Shown: positions 1 to 6,715, numbered from the stretch's first letter. The stretch is 10,153 bases of DNA from Chlorobiota bacterium (GCA_013153575.1 JAADEE010000048.1:1-10153); one strand, 5' to 3'. Numbers and translations: made by a program. Notes: a model not told the origin generated them from the sequence alone.

Positions 1-321
1 GAAACTTTTTTCATATAAAGTTAAGTCTGTAATGTGGTGCTCACTTGTTGTCACACCTGTTGTACCACTGCTTCTGAAAGTTGTTTGAATTTCTTTATTT
101 GAAGATATAATATTGTGTGTTTTAAAGAAATCAATAGGTAAAAATGGTATTTCTGTATAATGCTTAATTTTGGATTTGTCAATGTTTAGTTTATTTACAT
201 ATCTTTTATAAACATCATTGTAATTGTATTGATGTTCAAAAACTTGTAAGCAAATGTTATTAAATTGCTTTTCGTTTTTTATACTGAAAATATCTTTTAT
301 TGAAAAATTCTTTTTTTGCAT
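1..321 (-). CDS. LuxE-like acyl-protein synthetase / acyltransferase, N-terminal part
   Basis: This is an open frame of 107 codons from an ATG at 321 that continues past the left edge, so only the N-terminus is visible. Residues 58-69 read IPFLPIDFFKTH and residues 84-89 read SSGTTG, followed by a His pair at 95-96 and LYEKSF at 102-107. This matches my memory of the LuxE family (acyl-protein synthetases and related adenylate-forming enzymes), in which the Ser/Thr/Gly-rich SSGTTG segment is the ATP/AMP-binding loop. LuxE itself activates fatty acids for luciferase aldehyde synthesis. In non-luminous Bacteroidota the homologues are generally annotated only as acyltransferases and their substrate is unclear. 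No luxC, luxA or luxB is visible. The family is usually over 300 residues, so about two thirds lies outside. The ATG fits the usual N-terminus. A terminator at 336-360 separates it from the upstream peroxide operon. Confidence 0.75.
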   Translation of the reverse strand, partial: MQKKNFSIKDIFSIKNEKQFNNICLQVFEHQYNYNDVYKRYVNKLNIDKSKIKHYTEIPFLPIDFFKTHNIISSNKEIQTTFRSSGTTGVTTSEHHITDLTLYEKSF

Positions 322-326
322 TTGTG

Positions 327-334
327 CAAAAGTA
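327..334 (-). promoter_or_regulatory. possible -7 box for the LuxE-like gene
   Basis: On the minus strand this reads TACTTTTG, an exact match to the Bacteroidota -7 pattern TAnnTTTG. No TTG-type -33 box is found about 19-21 bases upstream, where the terminator hairpin lies. Transcription would begin almost at the ATG at 321, giving a leaderless or near-leaderless mRNA. This makes it doubtful as the only promoter. Confidence 0.25.
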
Positions 335-335
335 T

Positions 336-360
336 AAAAACCTGCTGAAAGCAGGTTTTT
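336..360 (-). terminator. intrinsic terminator of the perR-rbr-prx operon
   Basis: A perfect 10-base inverted repeat (AAAAACCTGC / GCAGGTTTTT) flanks a 5-base loop. A run of five T follows the GC core on either strand, so it can work in both directions. It lies 24 bases beyond the stop codon of the peroxiredoxin gene and just before the LuxE-like gene on the same strand. Confidence 0.85.
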
Positions 361-384
361 ATTTAATTAAAATTTATGAAAAAA

Positions 385-1044
385 CTATAATTCTTTATGG
401 CATAACCACCAGTCATAACATTCATGTTCTCCTTGTTTTGCTTTTTCAAGGCGATCTTTTGCCATTTCTGTGCTTGTTGCAGGTGGTACAATAACTCTAT
501 CTTTTAAAATTTCATTATTTGGCCAGTTTGCAGGAATTGCAACTCCGTTTTTATCTGATATTTGCATACCTTCAACAGCTCTTAGAATTTCGTCCATATT
601 ACGACCAAGTTCTTGTGGGTAATAGAAAATAATTCTAATTTTTCCTTTGTCGTCAACAATAAATACGGCTCTTACAGTATTTGTGCCTTTCCCCGGATGT
701 ATAAGTCCTAATTCTTCTGCAACCTTTCCTGTATCTGCAATTATAGGAAATTGAATTTCTACATTCATATTATCTTTAATCCATTCTTCCCATTTTATAT
801 GTGCAAAAACTTGGTCAACACTTAAACCTATTAGTTCTGTATTTAGTGCTTTGAATTTGTCATAACGTTGTTGAAATGCTATAAATTCAGTTGTGCATAC
901 CGGTGTAAAATCAGCAGGATGACTGAATAATACAAACCATTTTCCTGCATAATCGCCCGGTAAATTAATAGTTCCGTGTGTTGTTTGCACTTCCATTTGT
1001 GGGAAATCGTCGCCTAATAATGGCATTCTTTTTATTTCTTCCAT
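385..1044 (-). CDS. peroxiredoxin, Prx6 (1-Cys type) family
   Basis: The 219-residue product is a thiol peroxidase that reduces H2O2 and organic peroxides in the cytoplasm. The active site is seen at residues 43-52 ([10 protein letters not shown]), giving the peroxidatic cysteine Cys50 with the conserved Pro43 and Thr47. The thioredoxin-fold region is followed by a long C-terminal extension, and the whole length matches the Prx6 group rather than the shorter AhpC group. Two more cysteines, Cys209 and Cys215, sit in the C-terminal tail. This resembles the three-cysteine layout of archaeal thioredoxin peroxidases such as the Aeropyrum enzyme, so a resolving role is possible (inference). The gene is the last of the perR-rbr-prx operon, 81 bases after rubrerythrin. 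No clear promoter is seen in that gap and a terminator follows. The start at 1044 places the active site at the normal distance from the N-terminus. Confidence 0.93.
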   Translation of the reverse strand: MEEIKRMPLLGDDFPQMEVQTTHGTINLPGDYAGKWFVLFSHPADFTPVCTTEFIAFQQRYDKFKALNTELIGLSVDQVFAHIKWEEWIKDNMNVEIQFPIIADTGKVAEELGLIHPGKGTNTVRAVFIVDDKGKIRIIFYYPQELGRNMDEILRAVEGMQISDKNGVAIPANWPNNEILKDRVIVPPATSTEMAKDRLEKAKQGEHECYDWWLCHKEL

Positions 1045-1125
1045 TTTGTTGAGTTTTTTTTAGTTAATAATTATTTTGTTTTGTTATTTTCGTATGTTGT
1101 TAGGTTATAGTTAAGGCAAAGTGTT

Positions 1126-1701
1126 TTAATAGTTACTTTCTTTTATTTCAAAATAAGATTGAGGATGTAAACATGCAGGGCACATTTTAGGAGCTTTTTC
1201 TCCTTCGTGTACATAACCACAGTTTCTACATTTCCAATAAATTTTTCCATTTCTTTCAAATACATGTCCTTCATCTAAATTTTTATAAAGTTTTCTGTAT
1301 CTGTCTTCGTGTTGCTTTTCAACTTTTGCAATTAACTTGAATGCAGTGGCAACTTCTTTAAATCCTTCTTCTTCTGCAACTTTTGCAAATTCAGGATATA
1401 AATCTACCCATTCTTCGTTTTCACCATCTGCTGCAGCTTTTAAGTTTTCAAGAGTTGTTCCTATTTTTCCTGCAGGATACATTGCTGTAATTTCAACCAT
1501 CCCTCCTTCAAGAAATTTAAAAAATCTTTTAGCATGAGCTTTTTCATTAATTGCTGTTTCTTCAAAAATTGCTGCAATTTGCTCTAGCCCTTCTTTTTTT
1601 GCTTGTTTTGCAAAGTACTCATAACGCATTTTTGCCTGTGATTCTCCGGCAAAAGCCTTTAATAAGTTTTGTTCAGTTTTACTACCTTTAATACTTTTCA
1701 T
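1126..1701 (-). CDS. rbr: rubrerythrin
   Basis: Rubrerythrin (191 residues) reduces H2O2 to water in anaerobes, taking electrons from rubredoxin-like donors. Residues 1-145 form a ferritin-like four-helix domain with the expected diiron ligands: Glu20, Glu53 with His56 (ENEKAH-like segment), Glu94, and Glu128 with His131. Residues 155-187 form a rubredoxin-like domain with Cys158/Cys161 and Cys174/Cys177 for a single Fe(SCys)4 centre. Order and length are those of classical rubrerythrin. It starts 23 bases after the perR stop codon with no terminator between, so it is very probably co-transcribed with perR and controlled by the PerR box at 2135-2149. Nothing is missing or unusual in the metal-binding residues. 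Confidence 0.96.
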   Translation of the reverse strand: MKSIKGSKTEQNLLKAFAGESQAKMRYEYFAKQAKKEGLEQIAAIFEETAINEKAHAKRFFKFLEGGMVEITAMYPAGKIGTTLENLKAAADGENEEWVDLYPEFAKVAEEEGFKEVATAFKLIAKVEKQHEDRYRKLYKNLDEGHVFERNGKIYWKCRNCGYVHEGEKAPKMCPACLHPQSYFEIKESNY

Positions 1702-1724
1702 TTTATTGTTTTGAGTTATTTATT

Positions 1725-2132
1725 TTATTTACATTTAGGGCAAACTCCCTTTATGTTTAAGTCTGTTTTTTTTATTTCAAAATCAGGTAATCCTTTAATT
1801 TTTAGTTTGTCATGGTTATAATCAAAATCATATATTTCACCACATTTTACACACTTGAAGTGCCCATGAGTAATAAGTCTTGCGTCATATCTTATTTCTT
1901 TTTCGTCGATATTAACACTTATAATCAAACCTTTTTCTTCAAAATTTTTAAGGGTGTTATATATTGTTGTTTTTGATAATGTTGGTATATCTTTAGTTAA
2001 GTTATTATATATCATTTCAATATTTGGATGAATATTATTCTTTAGTAAGAAATCATAAATCTTTATTCTTTGAAATGATGGTTTAATGTCTTTTTCTAAT
2101 AATCTATCAGATATTTGTTGTATTGAAAACAT
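1725..2132 (-). CDS. perR: PerR, Fur-family peroxide-sensing repressor
   Basis: Starting from the ATG at 2132 gives 135 residues, normal for PerR. A frame extension to a TTG at 2174 would place the start inside the promoter -7 box and the PerR operator inside the coding sequence, so it is rejected. The winged-helix domain spans about residues 1-80. The regulatory metal site is complete: His35, Asp83, His89, His91 and Asp102 align one-to-one with His37, Asp85, His91, His93 and Asp104 of Bacillus subtilis PerR. The aspartates at both positions favour PerR over Fur. The structural zinc site is Cys94/Cys97 and Cys131/Cys134. PerR represses peroxide defence genes until metal-catalysed histidine oxidation releases it from DNA (family knowledge). 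It heads the operon with rubrerythrin and peroxiredoxin and is probably autoregulated through the box directly upstream. Confidence 0.92.
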   Translation of the reverse strand: MFSIQQISDRLLEKDIKPSFQRIKIYDFLLKNNIHPNIEMIYNNLTKDIPTLSKTTIYNTLKNFEEKGLIISVNIDEKEIRYDARLITHGHFKCVKCGEIYDFDYNHDKLKIKGLPDFEIKKTDLNIKGVCPKCK

Positions 2133-2134
2133 AA

Positions 2135-2149
2135 TTGTAATGATTACAA
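2135..2149. promoter_or_regulatory. PerR box (operator), perfect 7-1-7 palindrome
   Basis: The sequence TTGTAATGATTACAA is a perfect inverted repeat of seven bases around one central base. It has the geometry and near-identical sequence of the PerR box consensus TTATAATnATTATAA, with one changed base per half. It lies 2 bases upstream of the perR ATG and 14 bases downstream of the -7 box, over the expected start of transcription or the early leader. A bound repressor would block the perR-rbr-prx operon. Confidence 0.85.
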
Positions 2150-2163
2150 ATTTAAATTCTTTG

Positions 2164-2194
2164 CAAATATACAACTCTTTTTTTATAAAACAAA
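2164..2194 (-). promoter_or_regulatory. promoter of the perR-rbr-prx operon
   Basis: On the minus strand, TTTG (2194-2191) is followed after 19 bases by TATATTTG (2171-2164). This is an exact match to the Bacteroidota sigma-ABfr pattern of a TTG-type -33 box and TAnnTTTG -7 box. Initiation about 5-7 bases downstream gives a leader of roughly 25 bases that contains the PerR box. Confidence 0.8.
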
Positions 2195-2225
2195 TTTTAT
2201 GGGCGAAATATTAAATAAAATAATT

Positions 2226-2246
2226 AATGCCAATATTTTTGGCATT
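2226..2246. repeat. 8-base inverted repeat overlapping the pspA -33 region
   Basis: AATGCCAA and TTGGCATT form a perfect inverted repeat around a 5-base AT spacer. The right arm overlaps the candidate -33 box of pspA (2238-2241), the position expected of an operator. It lacks a following T run on the plus strand and there is no gene end nearby, so it is not a good terminator. The protein that would bind is unknown. Confidence 0.5.
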
Positions 2247-2269
2247 TAGAAATAAATTTATCACTTTTG
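2238..2269 (+). promoter_or_regulatory. candidate promoter of pspA
   Basis: TTTG at 2238-2241 is followed after 20 bases by CACTTTTG at 2262-2269, one base away from the TAnnTTTG -7 pattern. Initiation near 2275 would leave a leader of about 30 bases before the pspA ATG at 2305. Confidence 0.5.
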
Positions 2270-2304
2270 AAGAAAAATAATTATAAACTTTAAATAAAAA
2301 TAAA

Positions 2305-3024
2305 ATGGGATTTTTTAGTAGATTATTTAGGATTGGAAAAGCAGAAGCACATGCAGCATTGGATTATTTAGAAGATCCAACAAAAATGACAGAGCAAGGC
2401 ATTAGAGAAATGAAAGGTAAGTTAGAGGAAAGTATTAAAGCTTTGGCAGAAGTAAAAGCACTTGCAATAAGAGCAAAAAATGATGCAAACAGGTATAGAA
2501 ATAAAATGAAAGAATATGAGAACAAAGCAATTGCATTAATAAAAAGGGCAGAATCCGGAGCAATTGATCCTGCGGAAGCAGATAGATTAGCAACTGCTGC
2601 TTTAGAAGAAAAAGAACAAGCTGCAGGTAATTTGCAAACTTCCTTAAAAACACAAAAAACTTATGATATGCAAGTTGCAAAACTTGATGCTACAATTGAA
2701 AGATTAAAAAAACACATTAGAACATGGGAAAATGAGGCTAAAATCTTAAAAGCTCGTGCAAAAGTTAGTAAAGCAACTAAAACAGTTAATAAACAATTAG
2801 CAAATATTGATGCAGATAGTACTGTTGCAATGCTTGAAAGAATGAAAGATAAAGTTGAGCAAGACGAAGCTTTAGCAGAATCTTATGCAGATATTGCTTT
2901 TGAAAATCAAAGCATAGATCAAGAAATTGACAGTGTACTAGAAAGTACATCGGGTAGTGGTTCTGATGCTCTTGCAGCTTTAAAAGCAAAATTGTCAGGA
3001 GGCAATAAAGCCATTACTGAATAA
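2305..3024 (+). CDS. pspA: PspA/IM30 (Vipp1) family membrane-stress protein
   Basis: The 239-residue protein begins with a short amphipathic stretch (MGFFSRLFRIGKAEAHAALD) followed by the typical DPTKM segment. It then runs as nearly continuous charged, alanine-rich helix to about residue 215, as expected for the coiled-coil PspA/IM30 fold. There is no signal peptide and no membrane segment. Family members are ESCRT-III-like and polymerise on the inner face of the cytoplasmic membrane to preserve the proton gradient and repair damage. The C-terminal tail (about 215-239) is Ser/Gly/Ala-rich and probably flexible. It stands alone, with its own promoter, an inverted repeat at the -33 box and a terminator. 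No pspB, pspC or pspF neighbour is seen, so how stress is sensed is not visible here. Confidence 0.93.
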   Translation: MGFFSRLFRIGKAEAHAALDYLEDPTKMTEQGIREMKGKLEESIKALAEVKALAIRAKNDANRYRNKMKEYENKAIALIKRAESGAIDPAEADRLATAALEEKEQAAGNLQTSLKTQKTYDMQVAKLDATIERLKKHIRTWENEAKILKARAKVSKATKTVNKQLANIDADSTVAMLERMKDKVEQDEALAESYADIAFENQSIDQEIDSVLESTSGSGSDALAALKAKLSGGNKAITE

Positions 3025-3044
3025 TTTTAATTTTTCAAAATTAT

Positions 3045-3081
3045 AGCCGCTTTACATTTGATTATGTGAAGCGGTTTTTTT
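3045..3081 (+). terminator. intrinsic terminator of pspA
   Basis: CCGCTT pairs with AAGCGG, then a T-G wobble and ACAT/ATGT close a 6-base loop. Seven T follow directly (3075-3081). It begins 20 bases after the pspA stop codon. Confidence 0.9.
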
Positions 3082-3101
3082 ATATCCTGAAAAAAATAAA
3101 A

Positions 3102-3132
3102 TTTGAAAAACAAGAAAAATTTATTATGTTTG
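3102..3132 (+). promoter_or_regulatory. promoter of etfBA
   Basis: TTTG at 3102-3105 and TATGTTTG at 3125-3132 are separated by 19 bases, an exact fit to the Bacteroidota promoter pattern. Initiation near 3138-3140 leaves a leader of about 36 bases, AT-rich and without obvious structure. Confidence 0.8.
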
Positions 3133-3175
3133 CATAAGATATTTTGATTTATTAACATTATTAAAATAATTTCAT

Positions 3176-3919
3176 ATGAAAGCACTTATATGTATTGGTC
3201 ATGTACCTGATACAACCTCAAAAGTAAAATTCACAGATGGTGATACAAAGTTTGATACAACAGATATTCAATATATTGTTGGTCCGTATGAAGAACTTGC
3301 ATTAACTCGTCTTTTAGACATAAAAGATGCAGGAACAGATATGCATATAACAGCAATTAATGTTGGACTTTCGGAAACTGAGCCTACATTAAGGAAAGCT
3401 CTTGCAATGGGAGCTGATGAAGCAATAAGAGTAAATGCAGAGCCAACAGATGCAGCATTTGTTGCAAAGCAAATTGCAGAAGTTTTCAAAAATGGAGAGT
3501 ATGATGTTATAGTAACAGGAAAAGAATCAATTGACTACAATGGCGGTCAAGTTGAAGGAATGGTTGGTGCATTTTTAGATATACCTTCTGTTTCAGGAGC
3601 TTCGTTGTTTGAGGTTGAAGGGGATAAAATTAAATTAGAACAAGAAATTGATGGAGGGAAACAAGTTTTAGAAGCAAGTTTTCCATTTGTTGTAAGTGCA
3701 GGGAAAGGTTTTGCAAAAGAGCCAAGAATCCCTAATATGAGAGGAATTATGATGGCAAGAAGAAAAAAATTAGAAGTTGTTGAACCAGTTGAGCAAAACA
3801 AACTTACGGAAGTTGTAAAACATTACCTTCCTGAAGCAAAACCTGCATGTAAAATGGTTTCTCCTGATAATGTTGAGGAACTTGTTAGATTACTTCACGA
3901 AGAAGCAAAAGTTATCTAA
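3176..3919 (+). CDS. etfB: electron transfer flavoprotein, beta subunit
   Basis: This 247-residue protein is the small subunit of the cytoplasmic ETF heterodimer, which carries electrons from acyl-CoA dehydrogenases and related flavoproteins to a quinone reductase or other acceptor, or takes part in flavin-based bifurcation. The N-terminus (MKALICIGHVPDTTSK) is the usual ETF beta start with the VPDT element. The beta signature region is at about residues 155-198, including EIDGG, VSAGKG and EPRIPNMRGIMMARRK. Length is normal. It is the first gene of a two-gene operon with etfA 58 bases downstream. No acyl-CoA dehydrogenase or ETF-quinone oxidoreductase is in the window, so the electron donor and whether this is a bifurcating type cannot be decided from context. 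Confidence 0.96.
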   Translation: MKALICIGHVPDTTSKVKFTDGDTKFDTTDIQYIVGPYEELALTRLLDIKDAGTDMHITAINVGLSETEPTLRKALAMGADEAIRVNAEPTDAAFVAKQIAEVFKNGEYDVIVTGKESIDYNGGQVEGMVGAFLDIPSVSGASLFEVEGDKIKLEQEIDGGKQVLEASFPFVVSAGKGFAKEPRIPNMRGIMMARRKKLEVVEPVEQNKLTEVVKHYLPEAKPACKMVSPDNVEELVRLLHEEAKVI

Positions 3920-3977
3920 AAGATATTTTTCTTAGTGATTTAAAATTTACAAATTATCAATTTCAAAAATAAAAAAA

Positions 3978-4952
3978 ATGGCAGTTTTAATATATACAGA
4001 AAATTTCGATGGGAAATTTAAAAAATCATCTTACGAATTAATTTCGTATGGTGTAGAAATAGCAAAGCAACAAGGAACTGATGCTATTGCAGTAACAATA
4101 GGCGATGTTGATGAAGCAAGTTTAAAAGAACTTGGAAAATACGGAGCAAAAAAAGTTTTTAAAGTAGTAAATCCTGAATTAAAAGATTTTTCTGCACAAG
4201 CATATACAGCAGTTATTCAGCAAGTTGCAAAAAATAACAATGCAGATGTAATAATCTTTGGGAATAATCCTTCAGGAAGAGCAATTGCTCCAAGATTAGC
4301 AGTTGAAATGGAAGCAGGGCTTGCAGCAGCAGTTGTTGCAATACCATCTTCATTATCACCTTTCACTGTTAAGAAAAGAGCTTTTTCAGGAAAAGCATTT
4401 GCTGATGTTGTTGTAAATTCAGATGTAAAAGTTGTTACTCTATCTCAAAATTCATATAAGATTGTTGAAAACCCAACAGATATAGCAATTGAAGATTTTA
4501 CAGCAGAAATTCCAGCAAATTCATATTCAGTAAAACCTGTTGAAGTTGTTAAAAATACAGGAAAACTTTCAGTTACCGATGCAGAAATTTTGGTTTCAGC
4601 AGGAAGAGGTTTAAAAGGTCCTGAAAATTGGGGAATGATTGAAGAAATGGCAGAAATACTTGGTGCAGGACTAAGTTGTTCAAGACCTGTTAGTGATTTA
4701 GGTTGGCGTTCGCATGACGAACATGTTGGGCAAACTGGTAAAGTTGTTGCTCCAAACCTTTATATTGCAGTTGGTATTTCAGGAGCAGTACAGCATTTAG
4801 CAGGTGTAAACGGTTCAAAAGTAATGGTTTGTATAAATACTGATGCAGATGCTCCTTTCTTTGAGGCTGCAGATTATGGTATTGTTGGAGATGCCTTTGA
4901 TGTTGTTCCTAAACTTAATGAAGCATTTAAGAAATTTATTGCTGAAGGTTAA
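3978..4952 (+). CDS. etfA: electron transfer flavoprotein, alpha subunit
   Basis: This is the FAD-binding partner of EtfB, 324 residues, normal in length. Residues 1-190 form the nucleotide-binding-like N-terminal domain. The C-terminal FAD domain shows all its usual landmarks: VSAGRGLKGPENW at 206-218, SRPVSDLGW at 235-243, QTGK at 252-255, GISGAVQH at 266-273, NTDADAPFF at 287-295, and DYGIVGD at 299-305. There is no ferredoxin-like N-terminal extension. The gap to etfB has no terminator or convincing promoter, so the subunits are co-expressed. A strong terminator closes the operon 25 bases after the stop codon. Confidence 0.96.
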   Translation: MAVLIYTENFDGKFKKSSYELISYGVEIAKQQGTDAIAVTIGDVDEASLKELGKYGAKKVFKVVNPELKDFSAQAYTAVIQQVAKNNNADVIIFGNNPSGRAIAPRLAVEMEAGLAAAVVAIPSSLSPFTVKKRAFSGKAFADVVVNSDVKVVTLSQNSYKIVENPTDIAIEDFTAEIPANSYSVKPVEVVKNTGKLSVTDAEILVSAGRGLKGPENWGMIEEMAEILGAGLSCSRPVSDLGWRSHDEHVGQTGKVVAPNLYIAVGISGAVQHLAGVNGSKVMVCINTDADAPFFEAADYGIVGDAFDVVPKLNEAFKKFIAEG

Positions 4953-4977
4953 TATTTATTTAATAGCTTAATTATTT

Positions 4978-5018
4978 AACTCCTGAATTTTAATAGTAAA
5001 ATTCGGGAGTTTTTTTTA
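4978..5018 (+). terminator. intrinsic terminator of etfBA
   Basis: AACTCC-T-GAATTTTA pairs with TAAAATTC-G-GGAGTT over 15 positions with one T-G wobble and a 4-base loop. It runs straight into a tract of eight T (5010-5017). Confidence 0.93.
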
Positions 5019-5024
5019 TATTTG
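5017..5024 (+). promoter_or_regulatory. possible -7 box for the carboxyltransferase gene
   Basis: TATATTTG is an exact TAnnTTTG match directly behind the etfBA terminator, 29 bases before the ATG at 5054. No TTG-type -33 box is seen at the usual distance, where the terminator arm lies, so only the -7 element supports it. Confidence 0.4.
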
Positions 5025-5053
5025 TTGGAAAAATATAAAACAATACTGTTACA

Positions 5054-6601
5054 ATGATAAATAAAGAAAAATTCATAAAGTTAGAAGAAACAAATAAAGA
5101 AGCATTGCAGGGTGGAGGAGAAGAAAGAATTAAGAAACAACATGCAAAAGGAAAACTTACTGCAAGAGAGCGTATTGATTTGCTTATGGATAAAGGCTCA
5201 TTTCAAGAGTTAGGTAGATTTGTAAAGCATCGTTCTCATGATTTTGGATTAGATAAAAATGTTCCTTTAGGTGATGGTGTTGTAACAGGTTACGGAACTG
5301 TAAATGGAAGATTAATTTATGTTTTTTCGCAAGATTTTACAATTTTTGGAGGCTCACTTGCAGAAGCTCATGCCGAAAAAATTGTTAAAATTATGGATTT
5401 GGCAATGAAAAACGGAGCACCTGTTGTTGGCTTAAATGATTCAGGTGGTGCAAGAATCCAAGAGGGAGTTGTTTCTTTGGGTGGTTATGCCGATATATTT
5501 TACAGAAATACATTAGCATCAGGTGTTGTTCCTCAAATTTCTGCAATTATGGGACCATGTGCCGGAGGTGCTGTGTATTCTCCTGCAATTACCGATTTTA
5601 ACATTATGGTTGAAGGGTCATCATATATGTTTGTAACAGGACCAAATGTTGTAAAAACTGTTACTCATGAAGAAGTTACCTCTGAGGAGCTTGGTGGAGC
5701 AAGTGCACATTCTACAAAATCAGGTGTAGCACATTTTACTGCATATAATGATGTTGATGCAATTGAGCAAATTAAAAAATTATTAAGTTATGTTCCTCAA
5801 AATTGTGAAGAAACTACACCTGTTGTGGAATATGATACAAGTGATGAGGCTAATGAAGTGTTAAACTCAATAGTTCCTGAAAATCCTAATCAACCATATG
5901 ATATTAAAGAAGTTATTTACAAAGTTATAGATAAAGAATCTTTTTATGAAGTTCATAAAGATTATGCAGAAAACATTGTTGTAGGTTTTGCTCGTTTGGC
6001 AGGAAGAAGTATTGGAGTTGTTGCAAATCAGCCTATGTCAATGGCAGGAGTTTTAGATATTGAATCTTCAAAAAAAGGAGCAAGATTTGTGCGTTTTTGC
6101 GATGCTTTTAATATTCCTCTTTTAGTTTTTGAAGATGTTCCTGGGTTCTTGCCGGGAACTGACCAAGAATGGAATGGAATTATAACTAATGGAGCAAAAT
6201 TATTATTTGCATTTTCAGAAGCAACCGTACCAAGAATTACTGTAATTACTCGTAAGGCTTACGGAGGAGCTTATGATGTTATGAATTCAAAACATATTGG
6301 GGCAGACTTAAACTTTGCGTGGCCAACTGCCGAAATTGCTGTAATGGGGGCTAAAGGTGCGGCAGAAATTATCTTTAAAAAAGAAATTAAGGAAGCAAAA
6401 GATCCTGCAAAGAAACTTAAAGAAAAAGAAGACGAGTATAATAAAATGTTTGCAAACCCATACATTGCAGCAGCAAGAGGATATGTTGATGAAGTTATAA
6501 AACCTGAGGATACCAGAGCAAGATTAATAAGAGGTTTTAAAATGCTTGAAAATAAAGTTGATACTTTACCAAGGAAAAAGCATAGCAATATTCCTTTGTG
6601 A
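5054..6601 (+). CDS. acyl-CoA carboxylase carboxyltransferase subunit (methylmalonyl-CoA decarboxylase alpha / propionyl-CoA carboxylase beta type)
   Basis: The 515-residue protein transfers carboxyl groups between carboxybiotin and an acyl-CoA, most likely in propionyl-CoA / methylmalonyl-CoA interconversion. It has the two crotonase-like halves of the family. The N-terminal half carries [12 protein letters not shown] at 33-44, [10 protein letters not shown] at 92-101, [10 protein letters not shown] at 129-138 and the oxyanion loop [13 protein letters not shown] at 166-178. The C-terminal half carries [16 protein letters not shown] at 361-376, [14 protein letters not shown] at 400-413 and [10 protein letters not shown] at 432-441. 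No biotin carboxylase or biotin-carrier domain is fused. No carrier, OadG-like or OadB-like membrane subunit gene is next to it, so partners must lie elsewhere. Whether it decarboxylates (sodium-pumping MmdA) or carboxylates (PccB) cannot be told from this subunit alone, so no symbol is assigned. The etfBA terminator upstream makes it a separate unit. Confidence 0.92.
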   Translation: MINKEKFIKLEETNKEALQGGGEERIKKQHAKGKLTARERIDLLMDKGSFQELGRFVKHRSHDFGLDKNVPLGDGVVTGYGTVNGRLIYVFSQDFTIFGGSLAEAHAEKIVKIMDLAMKNGAPVVGLNDSGGARIQEGVVSLGGYADIFYRNTLASGVVPQISAIMGPCAGGAVYSPAITDFNIMVEGSSYMFVTGPNVVKTVTHEEVTSEELGGASAHSTKSGVAHFTAYNDVDAIEQIKKLLSYVPQNCEETTPVVEYDTSDEANEVLNSIVPENPNQPYDIKEVIYKVIDKESFYEVHKDYAENIVVGFARLAGRSIGVVANQPMSMAGVLDIESSKKGARFVRFCDAFNIPLLVFEDVPGFLPGTDQEWNGIITNGAKLLFAFSEATVPRITVITRKAYGGAYDVMNSKHIGADLNFAWPTAEIAVMGAKGAAEIIFKKEIKEAKDPAKKLKEKEDEYNKMFANPYIAAARGYVDEVIKPEDTRARLIRGFKMLENKVDTLPRKKHSNIPL

Positions 6602-6632
6602 TGTTAATTGAATAAGATTATTCTTTTAAAAA

Positions 6633-6715
6633 AGTGAGGGTGTGAATTGTTTAATTAAATATAAGTTATGGTTTTAAAAACTTATAATTTTAATAAATTT
6701 ATTCACACCCTCACT
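6633..6715. repeat. 83-base nested inverted repeat between convergent genes, probable terminator
   Basis: Perfect 15-base arms (6633-6647, AGTGAGGGTGTGAAT; 6701-6715, its reverse complement) enclose a second 8-base inverted repeat (6660-6667 TATAAGTT; 6679-6686 AACTTATA). On the minus strand the outer stem is followed by six T (6633-6628), so it can terminate the malic enzyme transcript. On the plus strand no T run follows. The long AT-rich interior is unlike a minimal terminator, and a small MITE- or REP-like element is an alternative. Confidence 0.6.

Noticed and set aside
300..494. 64-residue open frame on the plus strand at the left end
   Set aside because: It lies antisense over the end of peroxiredoxin, the terminator and the LuxE-like start. 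It has no recognisable motif or promoter.
1045..1125. Second PerR box upstream of the peroxiredoxin gene
   Set aside because: An AATAATTATT palindrome is present, but it lacks the 7-1-7 spacing and there is no -7/-33 promoter with it. AT-rich chance is more likely, with expression coming from the operon promoter.
2133..2174. N-terminal extension of PerR by 14 residues from a TTG at 2174
   Set aside because: The codon lies inside the -7 promoter box and the extension covers the PerR operator. The ATG at 2132 gives family-normal length and metal-site spacing.
2435..2680. 81-residue minus-strand frame inside pspA
   Set aside because: It is a leucine- and glutamine-rich reverse reading of a coiled-coil gene. 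There is no start region of its own and no known fold.
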